16,596 nucleotides of DNA from Comamonas sp. lk (GTDB taxonomy: Bacteria; Pseudomonadota; Gammaproteobacteria; Burkholderiales; Burkholderiaceae_C): contig CAMDHL010000017.1 in the NCBI GenBank assembly GCA_945898105.1, positions 1-16,596 on the forward strand, given 5' to 3'. Positions 1-8,852 of this stretch are shown piece by piece. Position 1 is the stretch's first letter. Every line of letters starts with the position of its first letter. The notes under the pieces are model-generated. The model saw only the letters and a list, made by a program, of their open reading frames with translations, made no database searches and was not told the origin of the DNA. A program made the translations under genes and the position numbers.

Positions 1-3
1 ACT

Positions 4-1332
4 TTGACGCCCAGAGCCTGGGAGGCGACTCCGCTACAACGCCTAGCCCTTGCGGTTTACAGCAGGGTGATGGTCTTATTGCAAGTGGCGCTGCGCTGGA
101 AGTTGCACCGGCGTGCGCGCAGCGAACCGATCTACGCGCAGCATGTGCAAGAACGTTTTGGAAGTTACGGCGCTGTTCCACAGCCCGCCGGCCCACGCTT
201 GTGGGTACATGCAGTTTCCTTAGGCGAGACGCGCGCGGTCGCTCCGTTGGTCGCTTTGCTGCGAGCCCAGTGGCCGGGTATGTGCCTCTTGCTTACGCAC
301 GGAACGGCCACCGGGCGCGAAGCGGGTAAAGAGCTTTTGCAAGACGGCGATATTCAAGTGTGGCAACCCTGGGATACGCCAGCGGCCACGCGCCGCTTTG
401 TGCAGCATTTCCAGCCGCGTCTAGGCCTTTTGCTGGAGACTGAAATTTGGCCCAACTTGATTTTGGCCTGTGCGCAGGCGGGGGTGCCACTGTGTTTGAT
501 CAATGCGCGCTTGAGTGCGCAATCGCTGCGCCGTGCTCAAAGTCTGCGCTGGCTGGCTGAGCCCGCGGTGGCCCGTCTTGCCGGTGTCTGGCCTCAGGAT
601 GTGGAGCAGGCTACGCGTTTTCGCGCGCTGGGGGGGAGGCCGAATGCGCCCACCGGCAACCTCAAGTTCGACATGGAGCCTGATTTGGCAATATGGGAGC
701 GAGGGCAAAGTGTGCGTCAGAGCCAGATATTGCCGGTGCTGATGCTAGCCGTCAGTCGGGAAGGTGAAGAACAGATGTGGATCGACGCCATGCACGCTTT
801 ACGCGCCAGCGGCAACGCGCTCGCGAGCGCCGGTGTGCAATGGCTAATCGTGCCGCGCCATCCGCAGCGTTTTGATGATGTTGCGGCCTTGCTGGAAGCC
901 GCCGGTTTTACCGTGGCGCGCCGCTCGGTCGATGGTCCCGTTTTTTCGCCGGCCGATGTGTGGCTGGGCGACACACTGGGCGAGATGCCTTTTTATTACG
1001 GGCTGGCCGACGCTGCTTTGCTGGGCGGGAGTTTTGCACCTCTGGGTGGACAAAACCTGATCGAAGCAGCTGCCTGCCGCTGCCCGATAGTGATGGGTCC
1101 GCACACCTTCAATTTTGCACAGGCAGCGGCACTGGCGCAGGAGGCAGGGGCCGCATTAGTAATGCCCGATATGCACTCGGCACTGCAATGCGCTTTGCGA
1201 TGGGTAGAAGACCCGGGACAACTGGAGGCCGCCAGTAGTGCGGCGTGGGCTTTTGCCCAAAGCCACCGGGGCGCCGCATTGCGCCTGAGCCGCGCATTAG
1301 ATCCGTATTGGCGCGGCAATGCCGGGCTCTAA
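4..1332 (+). CDS. waaA: 3-deoxy-D-manno-octulosonic acid (Kdo) transferase, 5' end uncertain
   Basis: Family GT30 enzyme that transfers Kdo from CMP-Kdo to lipid IVA at the inner membrane, the step joining lipid A to the lipopolysaccharide core. What is seen: a hydrophobic N-terminal stretch (about residues 10-32), the N-terminal domain motif HAVSLGE with the conserved Glu near residue 75, and in the C-terminal GT-B domain LGDTLGEMPFYYG (about 321-333) followed by GGSFAPLGGQN (about 341-351), both hallmarks of the family. The length of 442 residues is near the usual 420-430. The listed start is a TTG at position 4, and the frame stays open to the window edge, so the true start may lie upstream. 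An internal ATG at 70 would cut into the membrane segment. The gene converges on the tolC-like gene with only 12 bases between stops and no clear terminator. Recognition is confident; only the start is open. Confidence 0.95.
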   Translation: MTPRAWEATPLQRLALAVYSRVMVLLQVALRWKLHRRARSEPIYAQHVQERFGSYGAVPQPAGPRLWVHAVSLGETRAVAPLVALLRAQWPGMCLLLTHGTATGREAGKELLQDGDIQVWQPWDTPAATRRFVQHFQPRLGLLLETEIWPNLILACAQAGVPLCLINARLSAQSLRRAQSLRWLAEPAVARLAGVWPQDVEQATRFRALGGRPNAPTGNLKFDMEPDLAIWERGQSVRQSQILPVLMLAVSREGEEQMWIDAMHALRASGNALASAGVQWLIVPRHPQRFDDVAALLEAAGFTVARRSVDGPVFSPADVWLGDTLGEMPFYYGLADAALLGGSFAPLGGQNLIEAAACRCPIVMGPHTFNFAQAAALAQEAGAALVMPDMHSALQCALRWVEDPGQLEAASSAAWAFAQSHRGAALRLSRALDPYWRGNAGL

Positions 1333-1344
1333 TGTGGCTGGCGC

Positions 1345-2655
1345 CTATTTCAGCAGGTTGTTAACCGCGTTTAAATCGTCGGCTTTCAAAATGCCGCTGG
1401 CTTGGCGCAGTTTGAGGCTACCCATCAAGACGTCATAGCGAGCTTTAGAAAGTTTGGCTTTGGTGTCGTACAACTGGCTTTGCGAGTTCAGCACGTCAAT
1501 ATTGATGCGCACGCCGACCTGATACCCCAACTTATTGGCATCCAACGCGCTTTGACTAGAGATCGCGGCAGCTTCATAGGCCCGCACCTGTCCGAGTGCG
1601 GAGCTCACACCCAAAAATGCGCTGCGAGTGGCCTGCACGACATTACGTTGCGCTGATTCAAGATCGGCACGTGCCTTGTCTTCGAGGGAGAGGGTTTCTT
1701 TGATGCGATTTTGAATGGAGTGGCCGGAAAAAATAGGCAGTTTGACGCTAAAACCGACGTTGTAGGCGTTGTTATTGGTCGCTGGGTTCCCCCCCGCCCC
1801 GTTGCTTGTGGTCGCCTGATACTGCCCGACCAGATCGACAGTTGGATAGTTAACAGCATTGGCTTTTTGGGTTTCAAGACGCGCAACTTCCAGTGCGAAT
1901 TTGAGTTGGCGTAGCGATGGGTGCTCCGTTTGGCCAATGGAAAGCCATTCATTGACGTCAACCGGGGTGAAGTCGTCAAGGTTGAACTTCGCCGCCACGG
2001 GTATTGGCTTGACATCAGGCTTACCAACAAGTTGGGCTAAGGCCAGTGTTTTCACTCGGAGGTCGTTTTCAGCTGCGATTTCCTGCGCCAGCACCAGATC
2101 AAAGCGCGCTTGCGCTTCGCGCGCGTCGGTGATGGTGGACGTTCCCACTTCAAAATTCCGTTTCGCCGAGGCCAATTGCTCCTGAACTGCAACTTTTTGC
2201 GCTTTGACAAACTCCAGGCTGTCGGTAACCGTCAGCACGTCGAAATAGACTTGGCTAAGACGCAAGATCAACTCCTGCTCCGCTGCCGCTAAGGCGCTGG
2301 ATGCCGATTCAATAGCCTTGCGGCTTTGCAAAAAAGTCGCTTCGTCCCCTGGCCGATACAAACCCTGTGACGCACTTAATGTCACGGCGTTGTTACTAAA
2401 GCCCCGATCTTGGGTAATTAGGCCGGTGTTCCACCTTGCTTCGGCGTCGACCCTGGGCAGTACCAAAGCCAGGCTTTGATCCGCCTTAAAGGTGTTTGCT
2501 TCCTTTTGCGCCTTGGCTGCCTGGAAAGTGGCGTCATAGTCGCGAGCAGCAGCATATAAGTCGACCAGACTTTGCGCATATACGCCGGTACCCAGTCCCA
2601 TACTCATGAGTAGCGGTATAAGGCGCTTGCGCAAGGCGGGAAGTTGTCTTTTCAT
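1345..2655 (-). CDS. tolC: TolC family outer membrane efflux channel
   Basis: Outer membrane/periplasmic channel for tripartite efflux or type I secretion. The protein begins with a signal peptide (basic MKRQLPALRKR, hydrophobic core, likely cleavage at VYA-Q) followed by SLVDLYAAARDYDATFQAA, typical of the TolC N-terminus. Two internal repeats of long helices are visible, each with the family pattern of a LRLSQVYFDVL-type and a TRSAFLGVSSALGQV-type helix, plus the VGVRINIDVLNSQSQLYDTK segment near the C-terminus. The length of 436 residues is slightly short of E. coli TolC. I chose ATG 2655 because GGAG (2665-2668) lies 9 bases before it; the ATGs at 2673 and 2670 lack a Shine-Dalgarno and would lengthen the signal peptide. 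It is the last gene of the leftward efflux block, 61 bases after the rhodanese gene, and is the obvious outer partner for the adaptor and pump upstream. The symbol reflects family, not proven orthology. Confidence 0.92.
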   Translation of the reverse strand: MKRQLPALRKRLIPLLMSMGLGTGVYAQSLVDLYAAARDYDATFQAAKAQKEANTFKADQSLALVLPRVDAEARWNTGLITQDRGFSNNAVTLSASQGLYRPGDEATFLQSRKAIESASSALAAAEQELILRLSQVYFDVLTVTDSLEFVKAQKVAVQEQLASAKRNFEVGTSTITDAREAQARFDLVLAQEIAAENDLRVKTLALAQLVGKPDVKPIPVAAKFNLDDFTPVDVNEWLSIGQTEHPSLRQLKFALEVARLETQKANAVNYPTVDLVGQYQATTSNGAGGNPATNNNAYNVGFSVKLPIFSGHSIQNRIKETLSLEDKARADLESAQRNVVQATRSAFLGVSSALGQVRAYEAAAISSQSALDANKLGYQVGVRINIDVLNSQSQLYDTKAKLSKARYDVLMGSLKLRQASGILKADDLNAVNNLLK

Positions 2656-2716
2656 AAGCGTTTGCTCCATCATAGTATGTGTTTTCCGGTGACAAGTGAG
2701 CGCGGATTAGCAAGGA

Positions 2717-3076
2717 TTAATAGCGCGCAACGGACGGATCTTTGTCCATGGACCAAGCATCGATGCCGCCATCGATGTTAACGACCTCCCCGAACCCATT
2801 GCTGGCCAGAAAGCGCGCCACCTGCATGCTGCGCATACCGTGGTGGCACAAACAAGCGATGGGTTGATCAGGGTCGAGTTCCATCAGACGCGCGGGTACA
2901 GCGCCCATAGGAATTGCGATGACCCTGAAGCCTTGCCCATCACCTTGACCTATGTTGGCCAGGCTTAACTCGTGCGGTTCGCGCACGTCCAGCACCAGGG
3001 GCGCGTCCATGGGATGCGATTGGCCTACCGCTTGTAGCCAAGCGGAGAAGTTGGCGGGTCGCACTTGTTCAATCAT
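2717..3076 (-). CDS. single-domain rhodanese-like sulfurtransferase
   Basis: A 119-residue cytoplasmic rhodanese domain. Seen: LVLDVREPHEL (about residues 27-37) with the conserved Asp and Arg, and the active-site loop C77-H-H-G-M-R-S with the catalytic Cys and following Arg, then VNIDGGIDAWS near the C-terminus. The CHHGMRS loop is typical of single-domain GlpE-like proteobacterial rhodaneses, which move sulfane sulfur between thiosulfate or persulfides and acceptors; the in vivo acceptor cannot be told from sequence. The start at ATG 3076 (MIEQVRP) leaves 16 bases after the pcm-like stop. A longer in-frame reading to 3229 would run through the end of the pcm-like gene and has no family similarity, so I discard it. 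The gene is co-directional with efflux genes on both sides, so it is probably co-transcribed with them. Confidence 0.93.
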   Translation of the reverse strand: MIEQVRPANFSAWLQAVGQSHPMDAPLVLDVREPHELSLANIGQGDGQGFRVIAIPMGAVPARLMELDPDQPIACLCHHGMRSMQVARFLASNGFGEVVNIDGGIDAWSMDKDPSVARY

Positions 3077-3092
3077 GGATTTTCTTGGGCGT

Positions 3093-3755
3093 TCAAAAAT
3101 GAAAATGGGAGTGTTCGGTAAAACCATGCAAGCGCGGTGCGTTGGCATCCCAAGGGGTGGTACTGCTAAAGGCGCTTTCGCTGACACGCGTGAAAAGCTG
3201 GGCCGACATAATGGGCTCGTCCCCCACAATGGCCATCAATCGGCCGCCGATTTCCAGGAGATCGAGCAAGTGCTGTGGCACTGCCGGCACAGACCCGCTG
3301 AGCAGGATGACGTTGAAACGGTCAGTGTCGTGCAGAGCTTGTGAGCCATCGGCGTTGCGCACTTCTACATTGTGGATGCCGAGTTTGTGAAGTCTCGCGG
3401 CTGCGCTATCGGCCAGTTCGCTGACGCGTTCCAGGCTTAACACGTTGTGTGCACGGTGCGCTAGCAAGGCAGCCACAAAGCCTGACCCGGTACCAATTTC
3501 CAACGCTTTTTCATGGGGCTGGATCTGCAGGTCCTGCAACATACGGGCTTCCATTCGGGGCGCCAACATACATTGGCCGTAGCCCAGAGGAATCTCTATA
3601 TCGGCAAAGGCCAGTGCCTGATGCGCCAGTGGCACAAATTCCTCGCGACGTACCTCAGACAGCAGCGTCAACACGTCGGCATCCAGCACATTCCAAGGCC
3701 TGATTTGCTGCTCGATCATGTTGAAACGGGCTTGTGCAGGGTTGGCAAGGTTCAT
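3093..3755 (-). CDS. Pcm-like protein-L-isoaspartate O-methyltransferase family protein
   Basis: SAM-dependent methyltransferase, 220 residues, related to Pcm, which methylates isoaspartyl residues in aged proteins. Seen: MIEQQIRPW near residue 13, a motif I glycine-rich loop ALEIGTGSGF (84-93), the acidic post-I position SLER (107-110), and a C-terminal strand region with EIGGRLMAIVG. It differs from canonical Pcm in that the block usually reading GQTISQP is here GQCMLAP (60-66), so the Thr-Ile-Ser stretch of classical Pcm is absent. The label therefore gives family, not proven isoaspartyl repair. It starts at ATG 3755, 23 bases after the RND permease stop, and is followed after 16 bases by the rhodanese gene. 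I recall pcm-like, rhodanese, tolC and waaA lying together in many Burkholderiales, which suggests the pair belongs with tolC and that the pump genes sit upstream of an older set. Confidence 0.9.
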   Translation of the reverse strand: MNLANPAQARFNMIEQQIRPWNVLDADVLTLLSEVRREEFVPLAHQALAFADIEIPLGYGQCMLAPRMEARMLQDLQIQPHEKALEIGTGSGFVAALLAHRAHNVLSLERVSELADSAAARLHKLGIHNVEVRNADGSQALHDTDRFNVILLSGSVPAVPQHLLDLLEIGGRLMAIVGDEPIMSAQLFTRVSESAFSSTTPWDANAPRLHGFTEHSHFHF

Positions 3756-3778
3756 AGCAATACTTTCGAGAACGCAGT

Positions 3779-6700
3779 TCAGACCGTGTCAATTTTACCG
3801 GTGGCTTGGGAAGGCGCCTGTAAGGCCGGGGTCGGTCGCCCAAATCGACGGCGAATCCATTCACTTAGATCGTCCAAATAACAATAGGCTACCGGGACTA
3901 CAACGAGCGTCAGTAGGGACGAAGTAATTACCCCACCGATCACCGCCTGTCCCATGGGGGCACGCATCTCCGATCCTTCGGACAGCGCAAAAGCCAGCGG
4001 CACCATGCCAAAAATCATGGCCAAGGTGGTCATCAAAATCGGGCGCAGGCGCACCTTGGCAGCCATCAAAAGCGCCTCGTTGCGCCCCATACCGGGCAGC
4101 GTTTGGCCTTGGGCATCCAAACCGGGCTGGCGCGCGCGGATGGCAAAGTCGACTAGCAGAATCGCATTTTTGGTGACCAGGCCCATGAGCATGAGCACCC
4201 CGATGATGGAAAACATGGACAAGGTTGAGCGAAACGCCATCAGCGCCAGCACCACCCCTATCAAGGTCAGCGGCAGCGCGGTCATCAACGCCAGTGGTTG
4301 CAAAAAGCTTTTGAACTGGCTGGCCAGGATCATGTAAATGAACACAATGCCCAGTGCCAGGGCCGATACGGCATAGCCGAAGGACTCGGCCATATCTTTG
4401 GTGGAGCCGCTAAATTGCGTGCTATAGCCTGGCGGCATGCTGATGCCGTCCATCACTTTCTTAATATCCTTGGATACTTCGCCCGCTGAGCGCCCGCTGA
4501 CATTGGCGTTGATGGACACCTCGCGCTGCAGGTCGCGCCGGTTGATTTGGTTGGAGCTTCGGGCCTCTTGCAATTTGGCAACTTGGTTGAGCCGCACGAT
4601 CCGACTGGTGCCATCAGGGTTCGTGCCCAGTGCCAAAGGCATGCGCTCCAGATCCGTTGCACTGTCGCGCGCCTGTGGATTGAGACGCACGTTTACGTCA
4701 TAAGTTTGGTCATCGCTGGCGCGCCAGTTGCCAACGGTTTGGCCCGCCACCAGGGTACGCAAACTATTGCCGATTTGGGCTATGCTGATACCTAGGTCGG
4801 AGGCGGCGTTGCGATTGACCTCTAATTGCAGCGTAGGCTTGTTGGGCTTCATGCTGGAGTCGAGGTCTACCAGGCCGGGGACGTCGCCAAGTTTGGGTAG
4901 AGCGCTTTGGGCGATGCGCTCAAGGGTCTGAATATCGGGGCCCAGGAGCGAGAAGGTGATTTGCTTGCTACCACCCACCGAGTCAAACAGACCGATATGC
5001 GTGACAGTGATACCCGGCACATGGCGCAAACGTTCGCGCAAAATCGTCGAGATCTCTTCGATGCCACGCTTGCGTGCTTTGCGGTCCACCATGCGGATAT
5101 AGATATTGGCGTACATCTTGCCCTGCGCATTGCCGGTATTGATGGTGGTCAGTGTGTAACGCACCTCCGGGAATTCACGCACGATGGCTTCGACTTGTTT
5201 GGCCCGCGCCTCTGTCACTTCCAGCGAGGAGCCCACTGGCGTGTAGAAATTGACCGTGGTTTCCGAAAAATCAGATTTAGGCACAAATTCGGTACCTAGC
5301 AGCGGCACCATAAAAATGCTGGAAATGAATATGCCAATTGCTAGCAACACGGTGAACAATTTGTGGCCCAAAGCCCATCGCAAAATGCTTTGGTAGATCT
5401 CGACCAACACCTCTGTACCCCGGTCAAACAAACCCGTGACGCGGCCTATGGTTTTGTCATACCAATTGGCAGGGCCAGTTCGCTTGCCATGGCTTTCAAT
5501 ACCTGGGTCGTGCCAGATGCTGGAGAGCATCGGGTCCAGCGTAAAGCTGACGAACATCGAGATCAATACGGCCACCACAATGGTCAAGCCGAACTCGTGA
5601 AAAAACTTGCCAATGATGCCAGCCATAAAGCCGATGGGCAAAAAAACCGCCACGATGGACAGGGTAGTGGCCAGCACCGCAAGGCCGATTTCCTCGGTGC
5701 CATCCATGGCGGCCTGGAACGGCGTCTTGCCCATTTGGATGTGCCGCACAATGTTCTCACGCACCACGATCGCATCGTCAATCAATAATCCCACGCAAAG
5801 GCTGAGCGCCATCATGCTGATCATGTTGATCGTAAAGCCCAACATGTACATGAACAAAAATGTGCCAATGAGCGCAATGGGGAGCGTCAGACCGGTGATG
5901 ATGGTCGATCGCCAAGAGTTGAGAAACAGAAACACGATCAGCACCGTTAGGGCTGCGCCTTCTATCAGGGTGCGATTGACGTTATCTACCGAGACCCGGA
6001 TCTGGCGTGACCCGTCGGTAATCGTCTCCAGGCGAATGCCTGCAGGCGCTTGCTTACGTATTTCTTTGAGGGTTTTTTCCAAACCGTCGACTACGCCGAT
6101 GGTGTTTTCATCCTGCGCTTTTTGCACGGATAAGAGCAGGGTGCGCTGGCCGTTGTAAAGCGCTAAATTCTCCACTTCCTGAGCACCATCCTTGATCTGG
6201 GCGATTTGGCCGACGCGCACCGGCGCACCACCTTTGCGCGTCACAATAATGTTGCCAAAGTCTTCGGGGCGCTTGACCCGCCCTGACACCTGAATCACGC
6301 GTTCCTGTTCGAGGGAGCGTATGCTGCCCAAAGGCAAATCCTGGTTCTCGTTGCTCACCGCCGCGGCCACTTGGTCGGGCGTAATGCCCATGGCTTCCAT
6401 GGCTTGCGGGTTAAGGTAGATATTGATTTCCCGCTTGGTGCCGCCGACCACGGTCGCCGAACCCACACCGGGCACATTTTCCAAACGCTTTTTAATCACC
6501 TGCTCGGCCCAATTGGTCAATTCCACGGCGCTCAGACGCGGACCTTTTTCATCGGGCAGCACGGCTACCGACCAAATCGCCTTGGCAGAGGGGTCAAAGC
6601 GCAGCACACGTGGTTCTTTCACTTCCGTGCGCAACATGGGTTTGATGGAAGCGACTTTCTCACGCACGTCATCGGCTGCTTTGCGGCCGTCCATGGTCAG

Positions 6701-6988
6701 GTCAAAGTTGATGATTACGACCGATTGGCCTTCATAGCTGCGCGAGGTAAGGGAGTTGATGCCGGCGATGGAGTTGATCGCCTCTTCCAGTTTCTTGGTG
6801 ACTTCGCTCTCCACTATCTCGGGTGACGCACCGGAGTAATCGGTAATGACCACCACAGTAGGGAAGTCGATGTTGGGGAATTGATCGACTTTCAGCCTTT
6901 GCATGGAAAAAAGTCCCAGCACCACCAAGGCGACCATCATCATGGTGGCCAGCACCGGGTTGTGCAGGCTGATACGGGTAAACCACAT
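3779..6988 (-). CDS. RND (HAE1/AcrB-type) multidrug efflux permease
   Basis: Inner membrane proton-driven pump of the resistance-nodulation-division superfamily, 1069 residues, the normal size for AcrB/MdtC-like proteins. It starts MWFTRISLHNPVLATMMM, with TM1 at about residues 10-28 and the porter-domain signature DQFPNIDFPTV after it. The proton-relay residues are present: the Asp pair D404-D405 in GLLIDDAIVV (TM4) and Lys940 in VTKNAILLVDF (TM10). Both halves carry a large periplasmic porter/docking domain, and the second half repeats the first as expected. Substrates cannot be read from sequence. It starts 3 bases after the adaptor stop and is followed by the pcm-like gene after 23 bases, so translation is probably coupled with the adaptor. 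Control is most likely by the TetR gene at the head of the operon. No frameshift or missing domain is seen. Confidence 0.96.
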   Translation of the reverse strand: MWFTRISLHNPVLATMMMVALVVLGLFSMQRLKVDQFPNIDFPTVVVITDYSGASPEIVESEVTKKLEEAINSIAGINSLTSRSYEGQSVVIINFDLTMDGRKAADDVREKVASIKPMLRTEVKEPRVLRFDPSAKAIWSVAVLPDEKGPRLSAVELTNWAEQVIKKRLENVPGVGSATVVGGTKREINIYLNPQAMEAMGITPDQVAAAVSNENQDLPLGSIRSLEQERVIQVSGRVKRPEDFGNIIVTRKGGAPVRVGQIAQIKDGAQEVENLALYNGQRTLLLSVQKAQDENTIGVVDGLEKTLKEIRKQAPAGIRLETITDGSRQIRVSVDNVNRTLIEGAALTVLIVFLFLNSWRSTIITGLTLPIALIGTFLFMYMLGFTINMISMMALSLCVGLLIDDAIVVRENIVRHIQMGKTPFQAAMDGTEEIGLAVLATTLSIVAVFLPIGFMAGIIGKFFHEFGLTIVVAVLISMFVSFTLDPMLSSIWHDPGIESHGKRTGPANWYDKTIGRVTGLFDRGTEVLVEIYQSILRWALGHKLFTVLLAIGIFISSIFMVPLLGTEFVPKSDFSETTVNFYTPVGSSLEVTEARAKQVEAIVREFPEVRYTLTTINTGNAQGKMYANIYIRMVDRKARKRGIEEISTILRERLRHVPGITVTHIGLFDSVGGSKQITFSLLGPDIQTLERIAQSALPKLGDVPGLVDLDSSMKPNKPTLQLEVNRNAASDLGISIAQIGNSLRTLVAGQTVGNWRASDDQTYDVNVRLNPQARDSATDLERMPLALGTNPDGTSRIVRLNQVAKLQEARSSNQINRRDLQREVSINANVSGRSAGEVSKDIKKVMDGISMPPGYSTQFSGSTKDMAESFGYAVSALALGIVFIYMILASQFKSFLQPLALMTALPLTLIGVVLALMAFRSTLSMFSIIGVLMLMGLVTKNAILLVDFAIRARQPGLDAQGQTLPGMGRNEALLMAAKVRLRPILMTTLAMIFGMVPLAFALSEGSEMRAPMGQAVIGGVITSSLLTLVVVPVAYCYLDDLSEWIRRRFGRPTPALQAPSQATGKIDTV

Positions 6989-6991
6989 AAA

Positions 6992-8155
6992 TTATTTGCC
7001 CGCTGGCTTGACGCTGACAGGGGTTCCTGCCAGTAGCGTACCGACGCTGCCCGAGATGGCCCGAGTGCCAGATGGCAAGCCGATGACTTCCACCATAGAT
7101 TGACCCTTGGATTCGCCAATAAAGCCGGTGACCACCGGCTGGTGCTCCACCTTGTCGCCCAAAATGATTTGCACGTAAGTCACAGGTTTGTCCGTGCGTA
7201 CCGCCGTGATGGGCAAGGCCGGACTGGTACGGCTGCCGGTGGACAAACCACCCTGTAAAAACAGACCCTGTCGCAATAACGGATGCGGTGCCAGGGACAG
7301 GTAGATCACGACAGCACGGCTACCCGCGCTTGTGTTGGGGTTGATGCGCACGACTTTGGCTGCTACGCTTTTTTCGCTACCTTCCATGACGATCTGTGCG
7401 ATTTGGCCGGGGCGCACGCGCGAGGCATCTTCAGCGCTGAGGCTGGCCTCCATCTCCATTTGTCCTAAATCTACGATTTCGACAAGGCGCGTGTCCACTG
7501 ACACGCGCTCTCCGTTTTGCGCTAGGCGCTGAGAAACCTGCCCTGTGATCGGTGCACGCATGACTGCATCGTCCAGTGACTTTTGCAAGACTTCTGTGCC
7601 CGATTGGGCGGCTTGGTAACTCGCCTGGCTAGCGGCCAAGTTAGAAGCCGAAATTTCCAACGCGGTTTTGGAAATAAATCCTTGGTCCACCAGCGACCGG
7701 TTGTTGTCATACGTGCGCTGGGCGATGTCCACTTGGGCCTTGGCCGATTGGGCTTGTTGTTGCGCTTGGCGCAGGCGTGCCTGGTATTCGGTGTTGTCGA
7801 TGCGGGCAATCACCTGACCGGCTTTGACGTAGTCGCCTTCACGCACCAATAAGTCCTGCAATTCACCCGCAAGCCGGGCTTTGACAAAGGCTGAGTTGAT
7901 CGCCTTGACCGGTCCGGAAATTGCCAATACTTGCGCTAAGGACGTGGTCTCCACGGTGACGATGTCGGTGCTGCTCAGAGTCACCAAGGGCAGGGGTTTG
8001 GCGCTGTCGCCTGCCGCAGCCCCGGGCACAGTTGTGCTGTTTGCCGAGGCCCCATTTAAATTCGCCGCCGTCCCGCGGGTACGTTGCCATTGGAAGGCCC
8101 CTAAAGCCACTGCCAGTGCGAGGGCGAGCAAAATCCAAGTTAATTTCATTTTCAT
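6992..8155 (-). CDS. RND efflux periplasmic adaptor (membrane fusion protein)
   Basis: HlyD/AcrA-type adaptor that bridges the RND pump and the TolC channel, 387 residues. It begins MKMKLTWILLALALAVALG, one N-terminal membrane anchor or uncleaved signal; there is no lipobox Cys, so it is anchored by this helix or secreted. A Gly/Ala/Ser/Thr-rich linker follows, then the first half of the lipoyl domain (VREGDYVKAGQVIARID), a long Gln/Ala-rich alpha-helical hairpin, the second lipoyl half (MRAPITGQVSQRLAQNGERV), a beta-barrel and a membrane-proximal domain. I chose ATG 8155, 7 bases after the TetR stop; ATG 8149 is also possible and a longer frame to 8221 would overlap tetR. No strong Shine-Dalgarno is seen, which suggests coupling to tetR translation. 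The stop is 3 bases before the permease start. Confidence 0.94.
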   Translation of the reverse strand: MKMKLTWILLALALAVALGAFQWQRTRGTAANLNGASANSTTVPGAAAGDSAKPLPLVTLSSTDIVTVETTSLAQVLAISGPVKAINSAFVKARLAGELQDLLVREGDYVKAGQVIARIDNTEYQARLRQAQQQAQSAKAQVDIAQRTYDNNRSLVDQGFISKTALEISASNLAASQASYQAAQSGTEVLQKSLDDAVMRAPITGQVSQRLAQNGERVSVDTRLVEIVDLGQMEMEASLSAEDASRVRPGQIAQIVMEGSEKSVAAKVVRINPNTSAGSRAVVIYLSLAPHPLLRQGLFLQGGLSTGSRTSPALPITAVRTDKPVTYVQIILGDKVEHQPVVTGFIGESKGQSMVEVIGLPSGTRAISGSVGTLLAGTPVSVKPAGK

Positions 8156-8162
8156 AGCGGCT

Positions 8163-8852
8163 TCAGTTGTCGATCGGTATGGCTTGTGTGTGGCGCACCA
8201 GCACCCCGCCCAAATACGCATCTAACAGCGTATCCAGGTAGGCCTCAGCCGATGGAGGGCCGTCTTGCGGACTGCTCAAACCGGGTGCATGGTGCCATAG
8301 TGCAAGAAAAATCATTGAAGACAGGAGGGTATAGGGCCCATATGTCGGGTGGATGGCACGAAATTCCCCTCGGGCAATACCGCGTGCCAGCAAGCGGCCG
8401 ATAAGGTCGCGCGCCGGGTCGATAACCTCGGTGCGGTAAAAGTTCGCTAGTTCCGGGAAATGCTTGCCCTCGCTCAACATCAACTTGGCGATACCGGTGC
8501 TGCCGTTGGCGTGAGAGCGCTGCCACCAGGCATGCACCATGGTGCGCATCAGCTCGGGAGTCGGGCCTTGGAAGGTATCTACGGCGGCCTGGAATTGCGA
8601 TAACTGGCCCACAATGGTGTCGCGCACCACGGCCTTAAATAATTCCTCTTTGCTGGCGAAGTACAAAAACAGCGTGCCTTTGGACACGCCAGCCCGGCTG
8701 GCTATTTCTTCCACCTTGGCGGCGCCAAAACCCTGATCTACAAATATATGCAAGGCCGCCTCGAGCAATTCGCCGGGGCGCGCGTGCTTGCGACGCTCGC
8801 GCTTGGGCGGTAAGGCGATTGGGGTGGAGGTAGGCGACTCGTTGGGTGACAT
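8163..8852 (-). CDS. TetR/AcrR family transcriptional regulator of the efflux operon
   Basis: Predicted repressor of 229 residues. A Pro/Ser-rich, basic N-terminal tail (ALPPKRERRKHARPGELL) is followed by a TetR helix-turn-helix at about residues 27-73, with VEEIASRAGVSKGTLFLYF as the recognition unit and KEELFKAVV after it. The C-terminal ligand domain contains YGPYTLLSSMIFLALWHH and ends in PIDN. The start at ATG 8852 gives the usual family length. An in-frame ATG at 8924 would add 24 residues, but neither start has a convincing Shine-Dalgarno. The gene heads the leftward block with only 7 bases before the adaptor, so it is probably co-transcribed with the pump it controls, an arrangement that would make it autoregulated. 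The divergent msrA begins 171 bases away, so one intergenic region serves both directions. Confidence 0.93.
   Translation of the reverse strand: MSPNESPTSTPIALPPKRERRKHARPGELLEAALHIFVDQGFGAAKVEEIASRAGVSKGTLFLYFASKEELFKAVVRDTIVGQLSQFQAAVDTFQGPTPELMRTMVHAWWQRSHANGSTGIAKLMLSEGKHFPELANFYRTEVIDPARDLIGRLLARGIARGEFRAIHPTYGPYTLLSSMIFLALWHHAPGLSSPQDGPPSAEAYLDTLLDAYLGGVLVRHTQAIPIDN

Noticed and set aside
1333..1344. Bidirectional terminator between waaA and tolC
   Set aside because: Only 12 bases separate the stops and no stem with a U-tract is visible there or in the immediate flanks.
2717..3229. Rhodanese with a 51-residue N-terminal extension
   Set aside because: The extension overlaps the 3' end of the pcm-like gene in another frame and has no rhodanese character; the start at 3076 gives a complete single domain.
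5607..6158. 183-codon plus-strand frame inside the RND permease
   Set aside because: It is antisense to a highly conserved membrane protein and its Met/Ile/Arg-rich product reflects the complement of hydrophobic codons; no ribosome site.
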